This document shows positions 1 through 8,381 of a DNA stretch of 47,500 bases, in pieces. Source of the stretch: Methylobacterium pseudosasicola (GTDB lineage: Bacteria > Pseudomonadota > Alphaproteobacteria > Rhizobiales > Beijerinckiaceae); assembly GCF_900114535.1 (NCBI RefSeq), contig NZ_FOTK01000042.1, positions 1 to 47,500 on the forward strand, given 5' to 3'. Position 1 is the stretch's first letter; the number at the start of each line of letters is the position of its first letter. The notes under the pieces are model-generated. The model saw only the letters and a program-made list of their open reading frames with translations, searched no databases and was not told where the DNA came from. A program made the position numbers and the translations under genes.

Positions 1-642
1 TTCATCTGGGCGACACCGGCAGAGGTGGTCGGCGGACGGCTGCAACTTGTCGTGCTACAGCCGATCACAGCTTCGAGCACACGGGGCGCGGCGTACCAGA
101 GCGGGTTCGGCCAGACGCTGCTCGCTGCGCAAGTGGCCTGGAAGCTCGGTAACAATATCAACTTCAGCTACCTGCTCGGGGCCTACCTACCCAGCGAGAC
201 CAAGATCGTCATCCAAAATCCGGTTCTGCACCAACGTTTCGCCATCACATACAATGGCGATGGCTGGAACCTGACAGGCAACTTCCTGTACGGCACCTTC
301 TTCGATACGCGATCGGCCAGCGGTACATTCTACCCCGACTTCCTCAACCTCGACCTCACGGCCACCAAGCATTTTGGCAAGTGGGAAATCGGGCCGGTAG
401 CCTTCGGATCGACCGACCTTCCAACCAACAATCCGTCCTATGCTCGGCAAGGCCAGTTCGCAGTGGGCGGCCTCGTGGGTTACAACTTCGGCCCGGTCAA
501 TCTCCAGGCCTACGTTACGCGGGATGTTGTTCAGCGCAATTACGCAGGACTTGAGACACGCGGCTGGTTGCGCGTAACCGTGCCGATCTACCAGGATAAA
601 GACGAGGCTCCTCAGCCTAGCCCGATCCTGCGCAAGTTCTGA
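1..642 (+). CDS. Outer-membrane transporter/porin-like protein, C-terminal part (SphA/MetA-type)
   Basis: The reading frame is open to the left edge of the window, so this is the C-terminal ~213 residues of a longer protein; a GTG at 25 is internal. The sequence alternates polar and hydrophobic residues in short strands with many Gly, Tyr, Phe and Asn, as in outer-membrane beta-barrels. Strand-like pieces such as NINFSYLLGAYLPSE, WNLTGNFLYGTFFDT, WEIGPVAFGSTDLP and VGGLVGYNFGPVNLQAYVTRD resemble the COG4313 family (annotated as transporter or phenol-degradation-associated outer-membrane protein). The function is likely outer-membrane passage of a small molecule; the substrate cannot be inferred. 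The protein ends in KF rather than the common terminal Phe after an aromatic strand. Family assignment is by recognition of pattern only. Confidence 0.6.
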   Translation, partial: FIWATPAEVVGGRLQLVVLQPITASSTRGAAYQSGFGQTLLAAQVAWKLGNNINFSYLLGAYLPSETKIVIQNPVLHQRFAITYNGDGWNLTGNFLYGTFFDTRSASGTFYPDFLNLDLTATKHFGKWEIGPVAFGSTDLPTNNPSYARQGQFAVGGLVGYNFGPVNLQAYVTRDVVQRNYAGLETRGWLRVTVPIYQDKDEAPQPSPILRKF

Positions 643-970
643 AATCGTTTTGGACATGCGTTATGAGAGGCGTTCTCACCTGCGATGGATGCGCGAACGT
701 CCCTTGCCGAGTCCTGCATGTCTGAATGGATCGGATCAAGCAGGACTCAGGGTTGGTCGTGAGCAGGAGCGGCGACCATATCCGCTTTTACGCAGTGTCG
801 CCCAGAAGCGGGCCAGCCGAAATCTACCCTAACCAGCCCTCCCGCTTTCGACCCAACTGCGCCGTAGAAGCAGTCCGACGTCGTTCTCGAAAGCAGACAT
901 CGAAACTGGGCTCGCGCCGCCAAGGTACTCTTATGAGTGTTCGCCTTCCGAACTAGCGCCCCCCACTCGA
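643..970. other. Intergenic region, no gene recognised
   Basis: About 330 bases separate the outer-membrane protein from the convergent YVTN gene. The short open frames here have no recognisable protein character and no convincing ribosome-binding site. No terminator with a T-run was seen. The stretch may be degenerate sequence left by past rearrangement, but nothing in it proves that. Confidence 0.5.
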
Positions 971-2407
971 TCAATCCACAGTCTGCATCTGGACGACCCC
1001 GCCGAGTTCACCGGGCTTGCCCGAGACCACCACGAGGTAGCGCCGGCTAGCGCCGGCATCCGTGCGGGTGACCTGTCGGATCGGGCCGATCGCGTTGACG
1101 ATTGCCGCGCCGGCCGGGTTGGTCATGAAGGCGGCGAGCGGCTCCAGGCCGGTCGCTCCCTTCGGATCGGCGGCGAGCGCCAGCACGAAGGGCATTTTCG
1201 CGGGCAGTCCCGTGACCGCGGCCTGCAGCGTCTGCAGCACGCCTTGGTCGAACAGGGTGACCTGCGTCGCCGGCTTGTCATCGGAACCGGTGAGCGTCAG
1301 CGCGCTGGTCTTGCCGGCAGCACCCAGCGGCTGGAGGTTCTGCTTTCCGTCGCCCTCCGGCACGGCGTTCGGGACGTAGGCGACGCCCTGCGGACCCTGC
1401 CCGATCGGCACCTCAGCGATCACCGTGTTCGACGCCGTGTCGATCACCGCCGCCATGTCGGCGTTCTCCAGGCCGACATAGACGCGGCTGCCGTCGCCCG
1501 AGGGCCAGAGCCCGTGCGGCAGGGCGCCGGTCGCGATGGTGGCGACCTGAGAGAAGTCGTCGGTGCGGAACACCTTGAGCTGGTTCAGGCCGCCGATCGT
1601 CACGTAGGCGAACTGGCCGGCCTTGGTCGAGACGATGTTGACGTGGTTGGTGATCGGCCCGGTCTCGATCGTCTTCAGCGGCGCGAAGGGCGGACGCGCC
1701 GAAAACACTTGGGTGCGGCCGACATCCTTGAGGGTGAACCACACCTGCTTGCCGTCCGGCGTCGCGGCGATGTCAGGGCAGAACGGGCTCTCCTGCTTCA
1801 CGCGGCCGACGATGGTGTGGGTCTTGGTGTCGATGACGACGGTCTCGGGGCTGAAGCTGGAGCAGACGTAGCCGTAGGCGCCGTCCGGCGAGAAGATCGT
1901 CATGCCGGGCCCGTTCGGTACGGTGGTCCGGCGGGTCTCCTTGGCGGTGGCGGCATCGAGCACCGCGATATGGTCCTCGCCGCGCACGCTCACCCAAACC
2001 TCTCGGCCGTCCGGCGTGAAGAAGGCTTCGTGCGGCGAGCGGCCGACATAGGCGGTGTGGCGGACCGCGTTGGTCGCCGTGTCGATGAAGCTCACGGAGT
2101 TCGAACCGATCGAGACCGCGAGCAGGGTCCTGTGGTCCGGCGAGAAGCCCATGCCGTGAACCAGAAGCTGCCCGCGATAGAGCGGGCTCAGGTTCATCGG
2201 CGTCGGGTCGCCGAGCCGGATCACCCCGAGCAGGGTGTTGGCGGCGGGATCGACCACCGAGACCGTGTTGGAGAACTGGTCGGAGGTGTAGAACCGATCC
2301 TTGCCGCTAACCGGCACGTCCGGGGCGGAAGCTGCGCCCGGGGCCTGCCCGGCGAGCGCCGGGCCGGAGAGCAGCGCGAGGGCGAGGATAGTCAGGGCGG
2401 TCTTCAT
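971..2407 (-). CDS. Secreted YVTN-family beta-propeller protein
   Basis: The 478-residue protein begins with a Sec signal peptide (MKTALTILALALLSGPALAG). The ATG at 2407 is chosen because it starts the signal peptide and forms a 4-base stop/start overlap with the upstream DUF305 gene; the frame runs open further upstream without coding character. Repeats of the YVTN type (SVVDPAANTLLGVIRLG, SFIDTATNAVRHTAYVG, AVIDTASNTVIAEVPIG) recur about every 45 residues, indicating a seven-bladed-type beta-propeller in the periplasm. The C-terminal ~110 residues (after about 370) fall outside the repeats and look like a separate small domain. YVTN proteins are often encoded with periplasmic redox enzymes; the precise role is unknown. 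It is probably co-transcribed with DUF305 from the ECF-type motif at 2887-2914. Confidence 0.8.
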   Translation of the reverse strand: MKTALTILALALLSGPALAGQAPGAASAPDVPVSGKDRFYTSDQFSNTVSVVDPAANTLLGVIRLGDPTPMNLSPLYRGQLLVHGMGFSPDHRTLLAVSIGSNSVSFIDTATNAVRHTAYVGRSPHEAFFTPDGREVWVSVRGEDHIAVLDAATAKETRRTTVPNGPGMTIFSPDGAYGYVCSSFSPETVVIDTKTHTIVGRVKQESPFCPDIAATPDGKQVWFTLKDVGRTQVFSARPPFAPLKTIETGPITNHVNIVSTKAGQFAYVTIGGLNQLKVFRTDDFSQVATIATGALPHGLWPSGDGSRVYVGLENADMAAVIDTASNTVIAEVPIGQGPQGVAYVPNAVPEGDGKQNLQPLGAAGKTSALTLTGSDDKPATQVTLFDQGVLQTLQAAVTGLPAKMPFVLALAADPKGATGLEPLAAFMTNPAGAAIVNAIGPIRQVTRTDAGASRRYLVVVSGKPGELGGVVQMQTVD

Positions 2408-2856
2408 CGGCGGGTCTCCGAGGGCATGGCGGCGGGGGCCGCACCGTGGTCGTGGGAATGGGTCGCACCAGTCGATGGCTGCGGCGCTTTGGGAAGACTG
2501 GCGAGCGCACGGCGCATCACATCGATCTCCTGGCCCTGCTCGACGACGATTCCCTGCGCGAGGCGACGCAGGAACGGATCCTTGCCGTAGAGCAGCTCCG
2601 CCTTGGCCATCGCGATCGCGCCCTCGTGGTGGGGGATCATCATCGCGGCGAAATCGCGGTCGGGATCGCCCGAGGGCGGGACCATCATGTCGGCGTGCAT
2701 CCGCGTCATCGACTGCGCCATCATCGCGTCGAACGACGTTGACGACGCGGCCGGAGGCTCGCTGGCGGCCAGCGTCGGGCGCATCATCATCCGGACGCCG
2801 ACGAGGCCGCTCGCCATCAGCGCCGCCGTCACGGCAAATCCCAGTGATCCGCGCAT
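2404..2856 (-). CDS. DUF305 (CopM-like) periplasmic protein
   Basis: This is a 150-residue protein with an N-terminal hydrophobic signal or anchor (residues 5-25). The DUF305 signature is visible: MMVPP, DFAAMMIPHHEGAIAMAKAE and a QEIDVMR-like helix. DUF305 is a four-helix ferritin-like fold rich in His and Met, and members such as CopM bind copper in the periplasm. The C-terminus carries a His cluster (THSHDHG) that could add metal binding. The gene is the first of a two-gene unit, overlapping the YVTN gene by ATGA, and lies downstream of a GGAATA-N14-GCATC motif. Copper or metal handling is family-based inference. Confidence 0.8.
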   Translation of the reverse strand: MRGSLGFAVTAALMASGLVGVRMMMRPTLAASEPPAASSTSFDAMMAQSMTRMHADMMVPPSGDPDRDFAAMMIPHHEGAIAMAKAELLYGKDPFLRRLAQGIVVEQGQEIDVMRRALASLPKAPQPSTGATHSHDHGAAPAAMPSETRR

Positions 2857-2886
2857 GCGGCCTCCTCGCGATCCGGTATCGATGGA

Positions 2887-2914
2887 AGGGATGCCAGAGG
2901 ACCGGCTTTATTCC
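2887..2914 (-). promoter_or_regulatory. Putative ECF sigma promoter for DUF305-YVTN
   Basis: On the minus strand GGAATA (2914-2909) is followed after exactly 14 bases by GCATCCCT (2894-2887), about 30 bases upstream of the DUF305 ATG. The same two boxes with the same spacing occur at 2972-2999, 8310-8337 and 10030-10057, each upstream of a gene of this locus. Its proximity to an ECF sigma gene suggests that this sigma factor recognises it. Confidence 0.7.
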
Positions 2915-2971
2915 GCGGCGGGGCCGAAAAAGCGTTCGCGCCGATGGGATCGCCTTTTTTCGTGTGTCAGC

Positions 2972-2999
2972 GGAATAAAGGCGCCCGTTCCGCATCCCT
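2972..2999 (+). promoter_or_regulatory. Putative autoregulatory ECF sigma promoter
   Basis: GGAATA at 2972-2977 is followed after 14 bases by GCATCCCT at 2992-2999, 38 bases before the ATG of the secreted-repeat gene at 3038. It faces away from the matching motif at 2887-2914, making a divergent pair. The next gene but one is the ECF sigma factor itself with only short gaps, so the motif implies autoregulation. Confidence 0.7.
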
Positions 3000-3037
3000 C
3001 CCGATGCGGTCATGCTCGACCGCGGGAGACTTCACCC

Positions 3038-3430
3038 ATGCGCAATCTGCTGATCCGTACCGCCTTCGCGGCTGTCGCCTTCTCCGCCGTGGCCGCCCAG
3101 GCCGCCCAGGCCGCCGCGCCCGCCATCACGGCCGAGACCGCCAAGGGGCCGGCGCTCGTGGATGCCAAGAGCATGACCCTCTACACCTTCGACAAGGACA
3201 TGGGCGGCAAGTCGATGTGCAACGGCCCCTGCGCCGCCAACTGGCCGGCCCTGACGGCTGCCTCCGGATCGGCGGCCTCCGGCGATTGGACGACGGTGAC
3301 CCGGGACGACGGCACGATGCAGTGGGCCTACAAGGGTAAGCCGCTCTACACCTTCGCCAAGGACACCAAGCCGGGCGACACCACCGGTGACGGCTTCCTC
3401 AACGGTGCGTGGCACATCGCAAAGCCCTGA
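3038..3430 (+). CDS. Secreted-repeat protein (COG4315/PF03640)
   Basis: This 130-residue protein has a Sec signal peptide (residues 1-25, rich in Ala and Val, ending near AQAAA). Two copies of the family repeat are visible: ALVDAKSMTLYTFDKDMGGKS followed by CNGPCAANWPAL, and a second AYKGKPLYTFAKDTKPGDTTGD. The CxxxC pair, conserved Trp and LYTF motifs are typical of these secreted or lipoprotein-like proteins of unknown biochemistry, which are often found in ECF sigma regulons and redox loci. The ATG at 3038 is chosen because it begins the signal peptide. It is the first gene of a likely operon with the ECF sigma, anti-sigma, LysR and DUF202 genes. Confidence 0.85.
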   Translation: MRNLLIRTAFAAVAFSAVAAQAAQAAAPAITAETAKGPALVDAKSMTLYTFDKDMGGKSMCNGPCAANWPALTAASGSAASGDWTTVTRDDGTMQWAYKGKPLYTFAKDTKPGDTTGDGFLNGAWHIAKP

Positions 3431-3437
3431 TCGGTGA

Positions 3438-3983
3438 ATGCCCGGATCGGCTCCCTCTGATTGGGACACGTCGTTGGACGAGATCGCCGCCCTGATCGAA
3501 CCGCAGATCCCGGCCCTGCGGCGCTACGCGGTCGCGCTTCTTCGGGATCGCGAAGCGGCGGACGACCTCGTCCAGGACACCCTGGAGCGGGCATTGTCCG
3601 CCTGGTCCGGGCGTCGCCGCGACGGCGACCTGCGGGCGTGGTTGTTCACGATCGAGCGCAACCTGTTCCTCGCCGCCGTCCGACGCCGGGGCCGGCGCGG
3701 CGCCGATCTCGGCGCGGAAGCGTTGGATCAGGTGCCCGATCCGAGCGCCGACCCGGGGGCAGCTTTGGGAGCCCGTGACGTACTCTCCGGGCTCGACACC
3801 CTGCCCGAGGAGCAGCGCTCGGTGTTGCTCCTCGTGGCGGTGGAGGACCTGTCCTATGCCGAAGCGGCACAGGTGCTCGGGGTGCCGCTCGGCACGGTGA
3901 TGTCACGATTGAGCCGGGCGCGCACGCGGATGCGCGGATTTTTGGAGACGGGCCGGACAGGCCTGCTGAGGAGGGTGAAATGA
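3438..3983 (+). CDS. ECF-family RNA polymerase sigma factor
   Basis: This is a 181-residue ECF sigma factor with region 2 at about residues 28-90 (RRYAVALLRDREAADDLVQ, then DLRAWLFTIERNLFLAAVRR) and region 4 at about 115-170 (TLPEEQRSVLLLVAVEDLSY, then AEAAQVLGVPLGTVMSRLSRAR). The length is normal for a minimal ECF sigma without extra domains. It begins 7 bases after the secreted-repeat gene and overlaps its anti-sigma gene by ATGA, so the two are translationally coupled. It most likely directs transcription from the repeated GGAATA-N14-GCATCYCY promoters in this locus, including its own. Confidence 0.92.
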   Translation: MPGSAPSDWDTSLDEIAALIEPQIPALRRYAVALLRDREAADDLVQDTLERALSAWSGRRRDGDLRAWLFTIERNLFLAAVRRRGRRGADLGAEALDQVPDPSADPGAALGARDVLSGLDTLPEEQRSVLLLVAVEDLSYAEAAQVLGVPLGTVMSRLSRARTRMRGFLETGRTGLLRRVK

Positions 3984-4789
3984 GCGGGGATCCGCGCCCG
4001 GTCGGCGAGGACGATCTGCACGGCCTGATCGACGGCCGCCTTGAACCGGAGCGGCAGGCGCTGGTCGAGGCGTGGCTCGCGGGGAACCCCGCGCGTGCGG
4101 CTGAAGTCTCGACGGACCGAGTTCTGCGCGAGCGCCTGCGCGCCCGCCTCGCGCCGATCGCCGAGGAGGCGATCCCGGCGCGACTGCGGGTGGCCAACAT
4201 CCGCTCGCGACACCTGTACCCTGGCGCACGCTGGTTCCCCATGGCGGCTGCGGCCGTGCTCTGCCTCGCGCTCGGCGGTGCCGGCGGCTGGGTCGGCCAT
4301 GCCCTGCACGGTGTGCCCGCGGCGGCGGCGGTGGCGGAGGCACCGGCGACGCAGGACGCGGTCGCAGCCTTCCGCACCTTCGTGGTCGAGGCGGTGCATC
4401 CGGTGGAGGTGCGCGCCGACGAGAAGCCCCACCTCGTGACGTGGCTCTCGAAGCGTCTCGGTCACGCGGTCGCGGCCCCCGACCTCTCGGCGCAGGGCTT
4501 CCGGCTGATGGGCGGGCGCCTGTTGCCGGCCGGCACCGAGCCCGCGGCGATGTTGATGTACGACGACGACCGCGGCACCCGGCTGACGCTCTACAGCCGC
4601 GTCGGTGACGGCGACGGCCGCACGCTCTTCCGCTTCGCCCGCGAGGGCGACATCGCTGCCTTCTCCTGGGTCGATGGTGGCATGTCCTACGTCATCACCG
4701 GCCGCACCGACGAGGCCCGGCTGCTCTCCGTCGCGCAGGCGGTCGATGCGCACGTCCGCGGCCTCGCGCCGGATCGACGGCAGCCATGA
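3980..4789 (+). CDS. Membrane anti-sigma factor (zf-HC2/ASD type)
   Basis: This 269-residue protein has a cytoplasmic N-terminal anti-sigma helix bundle (residues 1-75; DDLHGLIDGRLEPERQALVEAW is typical of RskA/ChrR-type anti-sigma domains). A single membrane span follows at about residues 88-110 (MAAAAVLCLALGGAGGWVG), then a periplasmic domain of ~150 residues. The zinc-binding HxxxCxxC motif of ZAS proteins is not evident, so sensing is probably by the periplasmic domain or proteolysis. It overlaps the sigma gene by 4 bases upstream and the LysR gene by 4 bases downstream. It is expected to hold the sigma factor at the membrane until a periplasmic stress signal arrives; the signal is not known. 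Confidence 0.87.
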   Translation: MSGDPRPVGEDDLHGLIDGRLEPERQALVEAWLAGNPARAAEVSTDRVLRERLRARLAPIAEEAIPARLRVANIRSRHLYPGARWFPMAAAAVLCLALGGAGGWVGHALHGVPAAAAVAEAPATQDAVAAFRTFVVEAVHPVEVRADEKPHLVTWLSKRLGHAVAAPDLSAQGFRLMGGRLLPAGTEPAAMLMYDDDRGTRLTLYSRVGDGDGRTLFRFAREGDIAAFSWVDGGMSYVITGRTDEARLLSVAQAVDAHVRGLAPDRRQP

Positions 4790-5676
4790 CCCTCGATCAG
4801 CTTCGCATCTTCGTGGCCGTGGCGGAGCGGCAGCACGTGACCCGGGCTGCCGAGGCGCTGAACCTCGTCCAATCGGCGGTCAGCACGGCGATCGCCAACA
4901 TCGAAGGGCGGCACGCGGCCAAGCTGTTTCACCGGGTTGGCCGCGGGATCGAGCTGACCGAGGCGGGGCGTGTGTTCCTCGTCGAGGCCCGCGCCGTGCT
5001 CGCCCGCGCCGAGGCGGCCGAACTGGTGCTCGCCGACCTCAGCGGCATGCGGCGTGGGACGCTGGCGCTTTTTGCCAGCCAGACCATCGCCAGCGACTGG
5101 CTGCCTCGCCACCTCGTCGCCTTCCGCCGGGCCTACCCTGAGATCGCTATCCGGTTGGCGGTGGGCAACACCACCGACGCCGCCGACGCGGTGCGCGCGG
5201 GGCAGGCCGAACTCGGCTTCGTCGAGGGGGCGCTGGACGACCCGACGCTCGCAAGCACGACCATCGCCCAGGACAAACTCGTCCTCGTGGTCGCCCCGGC
5301 CCATCCCTTCGCCGGGGCGGCTGCACTCGCACCCGAAGACCTCGCTGGGGCCGACTGGGTGCTGCGCGAAGCTGGATCGGGAACCCGCTCGGCCTTCGAG
5401 GCGACCCTGGGTGCGGCCGGCCTTGCCGCGGCCCAGCTCCGGGTTATGCTCGAACTGCCCTCGAACGAGGCAGTGCGCGCCGCCGTCGAGGCCGGGGGCG
5501 GGGCCGCCGTCCTGTCCGAGACCGTGGTCGCCGCATCGCTTCGAACCGGGACCCTGGTCCGGGCGGCGTTCGACTTACCGAGCCGGCCGTTCCGGGTGCT
5601 GTGCCACAAGGAGCGCTACCGCAGCCGGGCCGCCGACGCGCTTCTCGACCTGATCGCGACGGCGAACATCAAATGA
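4786..5676 (+). CDS. LysR-family transcriptional regulator
   Basis: This is a 296-residue protein of normal LysR length. The N-terminal winged helix-turn-helix is clear (MTLDQLRIFVAVAERQHVT, AAEALNLVQSAVSTAIANIE, LTEAGRVFLVEARAVL), followed by a two-lobed effector-binding domain (residues ~90-290). It resembles CysB/CbbR-type regulators in the DNA-binding part. ATGA overlaps on both sides place it in the ECF sigma operon. It may add effector-dependent control, possibly sulfur-related, to the adjacent sulfite oxidation genes; this is inferred from position only. Confidence 0.88.
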   Translation: MTLDQLRIFVAVAERQHVTRAAEALNLVQSAVSTAIANIEGRHAAKLFHRVGRGIELTEAGRVFLVEARAVLARAEAAELVLADLSGMRRGTLALFASQTIASDWLPRHLVAFRRAYPEIAIRLAVGNTTDAADAVRAGQAELGFVEGALDDPTLASTTIAQDKLVLVVAPAHPFAGAAALAPEDLAGADWVLREAGSGTRSAFEATLGAAGLAAAQLRVMLELPSNEAVRAAVEAGGGAAVLSETVVAASLRTGTLVRAAFDLPSRPFRVLCHKERYRSRAADALLDLIATANIK

Positions 5677-6044
5677 GCGAGCCCGCGAAACTCGTGCCCC
5701 CCGACGACCCGCGGGTGAGGCTCGCCGAGGACCGGACGGTGCTGGCAGCCGAGCGTACGTTCGTGGCGTGGCTTCGCACCGGGCTCGCCTTCCTGGGCGT
5801 CGGCTTGGCCGCGCAGCGCTTCCTGCGTGAGGTGCTGGCGGTCTGGCCGCTGAAGGTGCTGTCGCTCACGTTGATCGCCTGCGCGCTCGCCTCGTTCGCC
5901 GGCGCCGCATGGCGGGACCGGGCGATCCGGGCGCGTCTCGCCCATGCCGAGATCCCGATGATGCCGCGCATCCTCACCATCGGGATCGCGGCCTTGCTGA
6001 TCGCGATCTCGGGCCTCGCGGCCACCGCCTTGCTCTGGGCGTAA
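5673..6044 (+). CDS. DUF202 (YidH-like) membrane protein
   Basis: This 123-residue protein carries the DUF202 signature LAEDRTVLAAERTFVAWLRT near its N-terminus and three hydrophobic segments (about residues 30-48, 60-78 and 98-120). The family is a small inner-membrane protein of unknown biochemical function, often encoded beside redox or stress genes. The ATG at 5673 is chosen for its ATGA overlap with the LysR stop codon. The gene ends only 4 bases before the convergent molybdoenzyme gene, leaving no room for a separate terminator. Confidence 0.88.
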   Translation: MSEPAKLVPPDDPRVRLAEDRTVLAAERTFVAWLRTGLAFLGVGLAAQRFLREVLAVWPLKVLSLTLIACALASFAGAAWRDRAIRARLAHAEIPMMPRILTIGIAALLIAISGLAATALLWA

Positions 6045-6048
6045 GGGG

Positions 6049-7134
6049 TCAGGCCACGGTGACCCGCACCCGGTGCCATGCGGCGCTGAGGTAGCCCTTG
6101 TAGTTCCAGGTGTCGTCCGGCGCCGCAGGCTGGGTCTGGCCGGCCGAATCCCAGGCACGCACCGCAAGTTCGTGCTCGCCGGCCGTCAGCTCGCGCTCGA
6201 TCTCCCAGAACGTCCAGGCGTAGGGCGCGTCGGCATCGCGCTCGATCCGGGCCTGCGCCCAGCTGCGGCCGCCATCCGTCGAGACGTCGACGCGGGCGAC
6301 CGCGCGGTCGCTGGCGATGGCATAGCCGCGGATCGCGTGCCGGCCGGCCTTCAACGCCGCGCCGCGGGCGGGCTCGCAGATCGCGCTGTTGAGCGGCATC
6401 GCCTCGATGGTGATGCCGTGGGCCGGGTCGGCGGTCTCGGCCGTCACGTCGGGCGGAAACAGCTTGTAGTCGTCAGCCTGCATCGGGTTGTCGGAGGGCC
6501 GGTCCTGAACCGAGATGCGGGCGAGCCACTTCGGGCTGCGGATACCGGCAAATCCCGGAACGACCACGCGCAGGGGGTGGCCGTGCTCGGGGGCGAGAGG
6601 CTCGCCATTCATCGCGAAAGCGAGCAACGTCTCGGGGGCCAGCGCCTTGGCGAGCGGGATCGAGGCGCCGAAGCGCGTGTCCGTGTCCGCGATCCGGTCG
6701 TGGCTCTCGAAGGCGACGTGCCGCTCGCGGCTGGCGTCGATTCCAGCGGCGCGCAACACGTCGGCGAGCCGCACGCCGGTCCATTCCGCATTACCGATGG
6801 CGCCGGGCGCCCACGGATCGCCGGAGACCGGGGCCACCGCCAGCATGTCGGCCCGGCGGTTGCCGGCGCATTGCATCACCGCGGTGACGGTGACGGGCTT
6901 GAAGCGCGCCTTGAGGTCGGCGACGGACAGTTCGAGCGGCGCGGCGACCATACCGTCGACCGTCAGGCGGTAGCTGTCGGTATCGAGGTCCGGGATATCG
7001 CCGTGGCTGCGGACGTAGAAGTCGGCCTGATCGGTGAGGAAGGCCGCGCGCAGGCGATCGAGCGGCGGCTCGGCGTTGTAGGGCGCCTCGCCGTGGACGA
7101 TCAGGCGGTCCTTGCGCTGGAACAGGCCGAGCAT
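6049..7134 (-). CDS. Sulfite oxidase-family molybdopterin oxidoreductase, cytosolic type
   Basis: This is a 361-residue protein with the sulfite oxidase Moco domain (residues ~35-235) and the C-terminal Mo-co dimerisation domain (~240-355). The Moco-ligating Cys lies in VMQCAGNRRADM, and the active-site Arg/His pattern in FYVRSHGDIP is present, as in plant and animal sulfite oxidases. No Tat signal peptide, heme domain or lipobox is seen, so the enzyme is probably cytosolic or moved with a partner. It lies 78 bases downstream of the second YVTN gene on the same strand and probably shares its promoter. Sulfite or an organic sulfur/nitrogen oxide is the likely substrate; the sequence alone cannot decide. 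Confidence 0.85.
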   Translation of the reverse strand: MLGLFQRKDRLIVHGEAPYNAEPPLDRLRAAFLTDQADFYVRSHGDIPDLDTDSYRLTVDGMVAAPLELSVADLKARFKPVTVTAVMQCAGNRRADMLAVAPVSGDPWAPGAIGNAEWTGVRLADVLRAAGIDASRERHVAFESHDRIADTDTRFGASIPLAKALAPETLLAFAMNGEPLAPEHGHPLRVVVPGFAGIRSPKWLARISVQDRPSDNPMQADDYKLFPPDVTAETADPAHGITIEAMPLNSAICEPARGAALKAGRHAIRGYAIASDRAVARVDVSTDGGRSWAQARIERDADAPYAWTFWEIERELTAGEHELAVRAWDSAGQTQPAAPDDTWNYKGYLSAAWHRVRVTVA

Positions 7135-7178
7135 GGGGTCTTTGTCCTGCGTTCGTGACGTGTCGACGACGAGAACGC

Positions 7179-7202
7179 GCCGGGGGCGATAAGGCCCCCG
7201 GC
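7179..7202 (-). terminator. GC-rich hairpin between YVTN and molybdoenzyme genes
   Basis: A perfect 9-bp inverted repeat (GCCGGGGGC / GCCCCCGGC) with a 6-base loop lies 10 bases after the YVTN stop codon. There is no T-run on either side, so it is more likely a partial terminator, RNA stabiliser or attenuator than a strong intrinsic terminator. Confidence 0.45.
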
Positions 7203-7212
7203 ACGCGTCGTT

Positions 7213-8196
7213 TCACGGCTTCATCGTCGAGACGACTACGTTCTTCGCGCGATCGACCACGGCGACGCTGAGGTCGCGGTTGAGGACGTAGGCATGGACG
7301 TTGTCGGCCGAGAACGCGATCGCCTGGCGCGGCTCGTTCAGGCCGGTCACCGTGGCGACGACCTTGAGCGTGCCGGTGTCGATCACCGAGAGCGAGTTGT
7401 CCTTGAGGTTGCCCGAATAGACGAAGCGCCCGTCCGGGGTCAGCGCGGCGCCGTAGGGGTCCTTGCCCACCGCCACCTCGGAGGTGACCTTACGGGCGGC
7501 GACATCGACCACACCGATGGTGTTGCGGCCGCTGTTGGCGGCAAACATCGTCCTGCCGTCCTTGGTGATCGAGATGGCGCGCAGCTTGTCGAACCCGGCG
7601 ATCTCGCCGGTGATCTTGTTGGTGGCGGTGTCGACCAGGGTGATCTTGTCGCCGAGGAAGTTCGTCACGAACACGGTCTTGCCGTCCGGCGATAGCTTCA
7701 CGCCCTGGCGCGGCTGCGCGAAGCCGGGGATCACGGCCTCGGCGAGCATGGTCTTGGTGTCGAACACGGTCAGCGTGCTCGCCGCCTCGTTGTTGACGTA
7801 GAGCTTGCCCCCGTCGGCCGAGAGCACCGTGCCGAAGGCCCCGGGCCCGGCGGCCAGAACGCCGGCCTCCTTGCCGGTGGCGGTCTCGTAGGCCGTGATC
7901 CGGCCGGTGCCGCTGTCGGAGACGTAGAAGCGGGCGCCGTCCGGTGCGAACACGATGTTGCGCGGGGTCACGAAGCCATCGAGGCGGCGCAGCACGGTGC
8001 CCTTGGCGACATCGTAGACGATGACGCTGCTCTCCTCGCTGTTCGACACAGCGGCGACGGTCCCGGCGGCGTTCAGGGCCAGCGCGTTGTTCTTGATCGC
8101 GCCGTCGAAGCCGGCGGCGAACCCGGGCTGGCCCTGGGCGAGGAGCAGGGCGGCTCCGGCGAGGAGGCCGCGGAGGCTGGTACGGACGTGGGTCAT
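7213..8196 (-). CDS. Secreted YVTN beta-propeller repeat protein
   Basis: This 327-residue protein has a Sec signal peptide (residues 1-27, ending near GQPGFAAG). Repeats such as TVFDTKTMLAEAVIPG, TLVDTATNKITGEIAG, GVVDVAARKVTSEVAVGKD and SVIDTGTLKVVATVTG recur every ~42 residues and predict a single seven-bladed propeller. The ATG at 8196 is chosen as the signal peptide start; upstream codons in frame lack coding character. It is preceded by a GGAATA-N14-GCATCTCT motif and followed on the same strand by the sulfite-oxidase-like gene. It is shorter than the YVTN protein at 971-2407 and lacks that protein's C-terminal extension. Confidence 0.83.
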   Translation of the reverse strand: MTHVRTSLRGLLAGAALLLAQGQPGFAAGFDGAIKNNALALNAAGTVAAVSNSEESSVIVYDVAKGTVLRRLDGFVTPRNIVFAPDGARFYVSDSGTGRITAYETATGKEAGVLAAGPGAFGTVLSADGGKLYVNNEAASTLTVFDTKTMLAEAVIPGFAQPRQGVKLSPDGKTVFVTNFLGDKITLVDTATNKITGEIAGFDKLRAISITKDGRTMFAANSGRNTIGVVDVAARKVTSEVAVGKDPYGAALTPDGRFVYSGNLKDNSLSVIDTGTLKVVATVTGLNEPRQAIAFSADNVHAYVLNRDLSVAVVDRAKNVVVSTMKP

Positions 8197-8309
8197 GAAG
8201 CGTGTCTCTCGGGCATGCGCCCTCGTTCGGCGGCCTGGGGCCGGCCGTGCGGGCGGGTTCGAAATCGGATTGCGTCCTGCGGGACCGGTCAGGCCCTGCA
8301 TCGCCTTAG

Positions 8310-8337
8310 AGAGATGCCAGCGAGCGCGGTCTATTCC
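8310..8337 (-). promoter_or_regulatory. Putative ECF sigma promoter for YVTN-molybdoenzyme unit
   Basis: GGAATA (8337-8332) is followed after 14 bases by GCATCTCT (8317-8310) on the minus strand, about 115 bases upstream of the YVTN ATG. Box sequences and spacing match the three other copies in this locus. It lies just after the sorB stop codon, giving the YVTN-molybdoenzyme pair its own promoter. Confidence 0.68.
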
Positions 8338-8381
8338 CCGAGGCCGGCGGAAAAAGCGCGGCGGCCTCGGGATTCGGGGGT

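Noticed and set aside
1244..2590. Long plus-strand open frame of 448 codons
   Set aside because: It is antisense to the YVTN and DUF305 genes, is dominated by Arg/Gly/Asp/Val from high-GC third positions, and has no recognisable domain.
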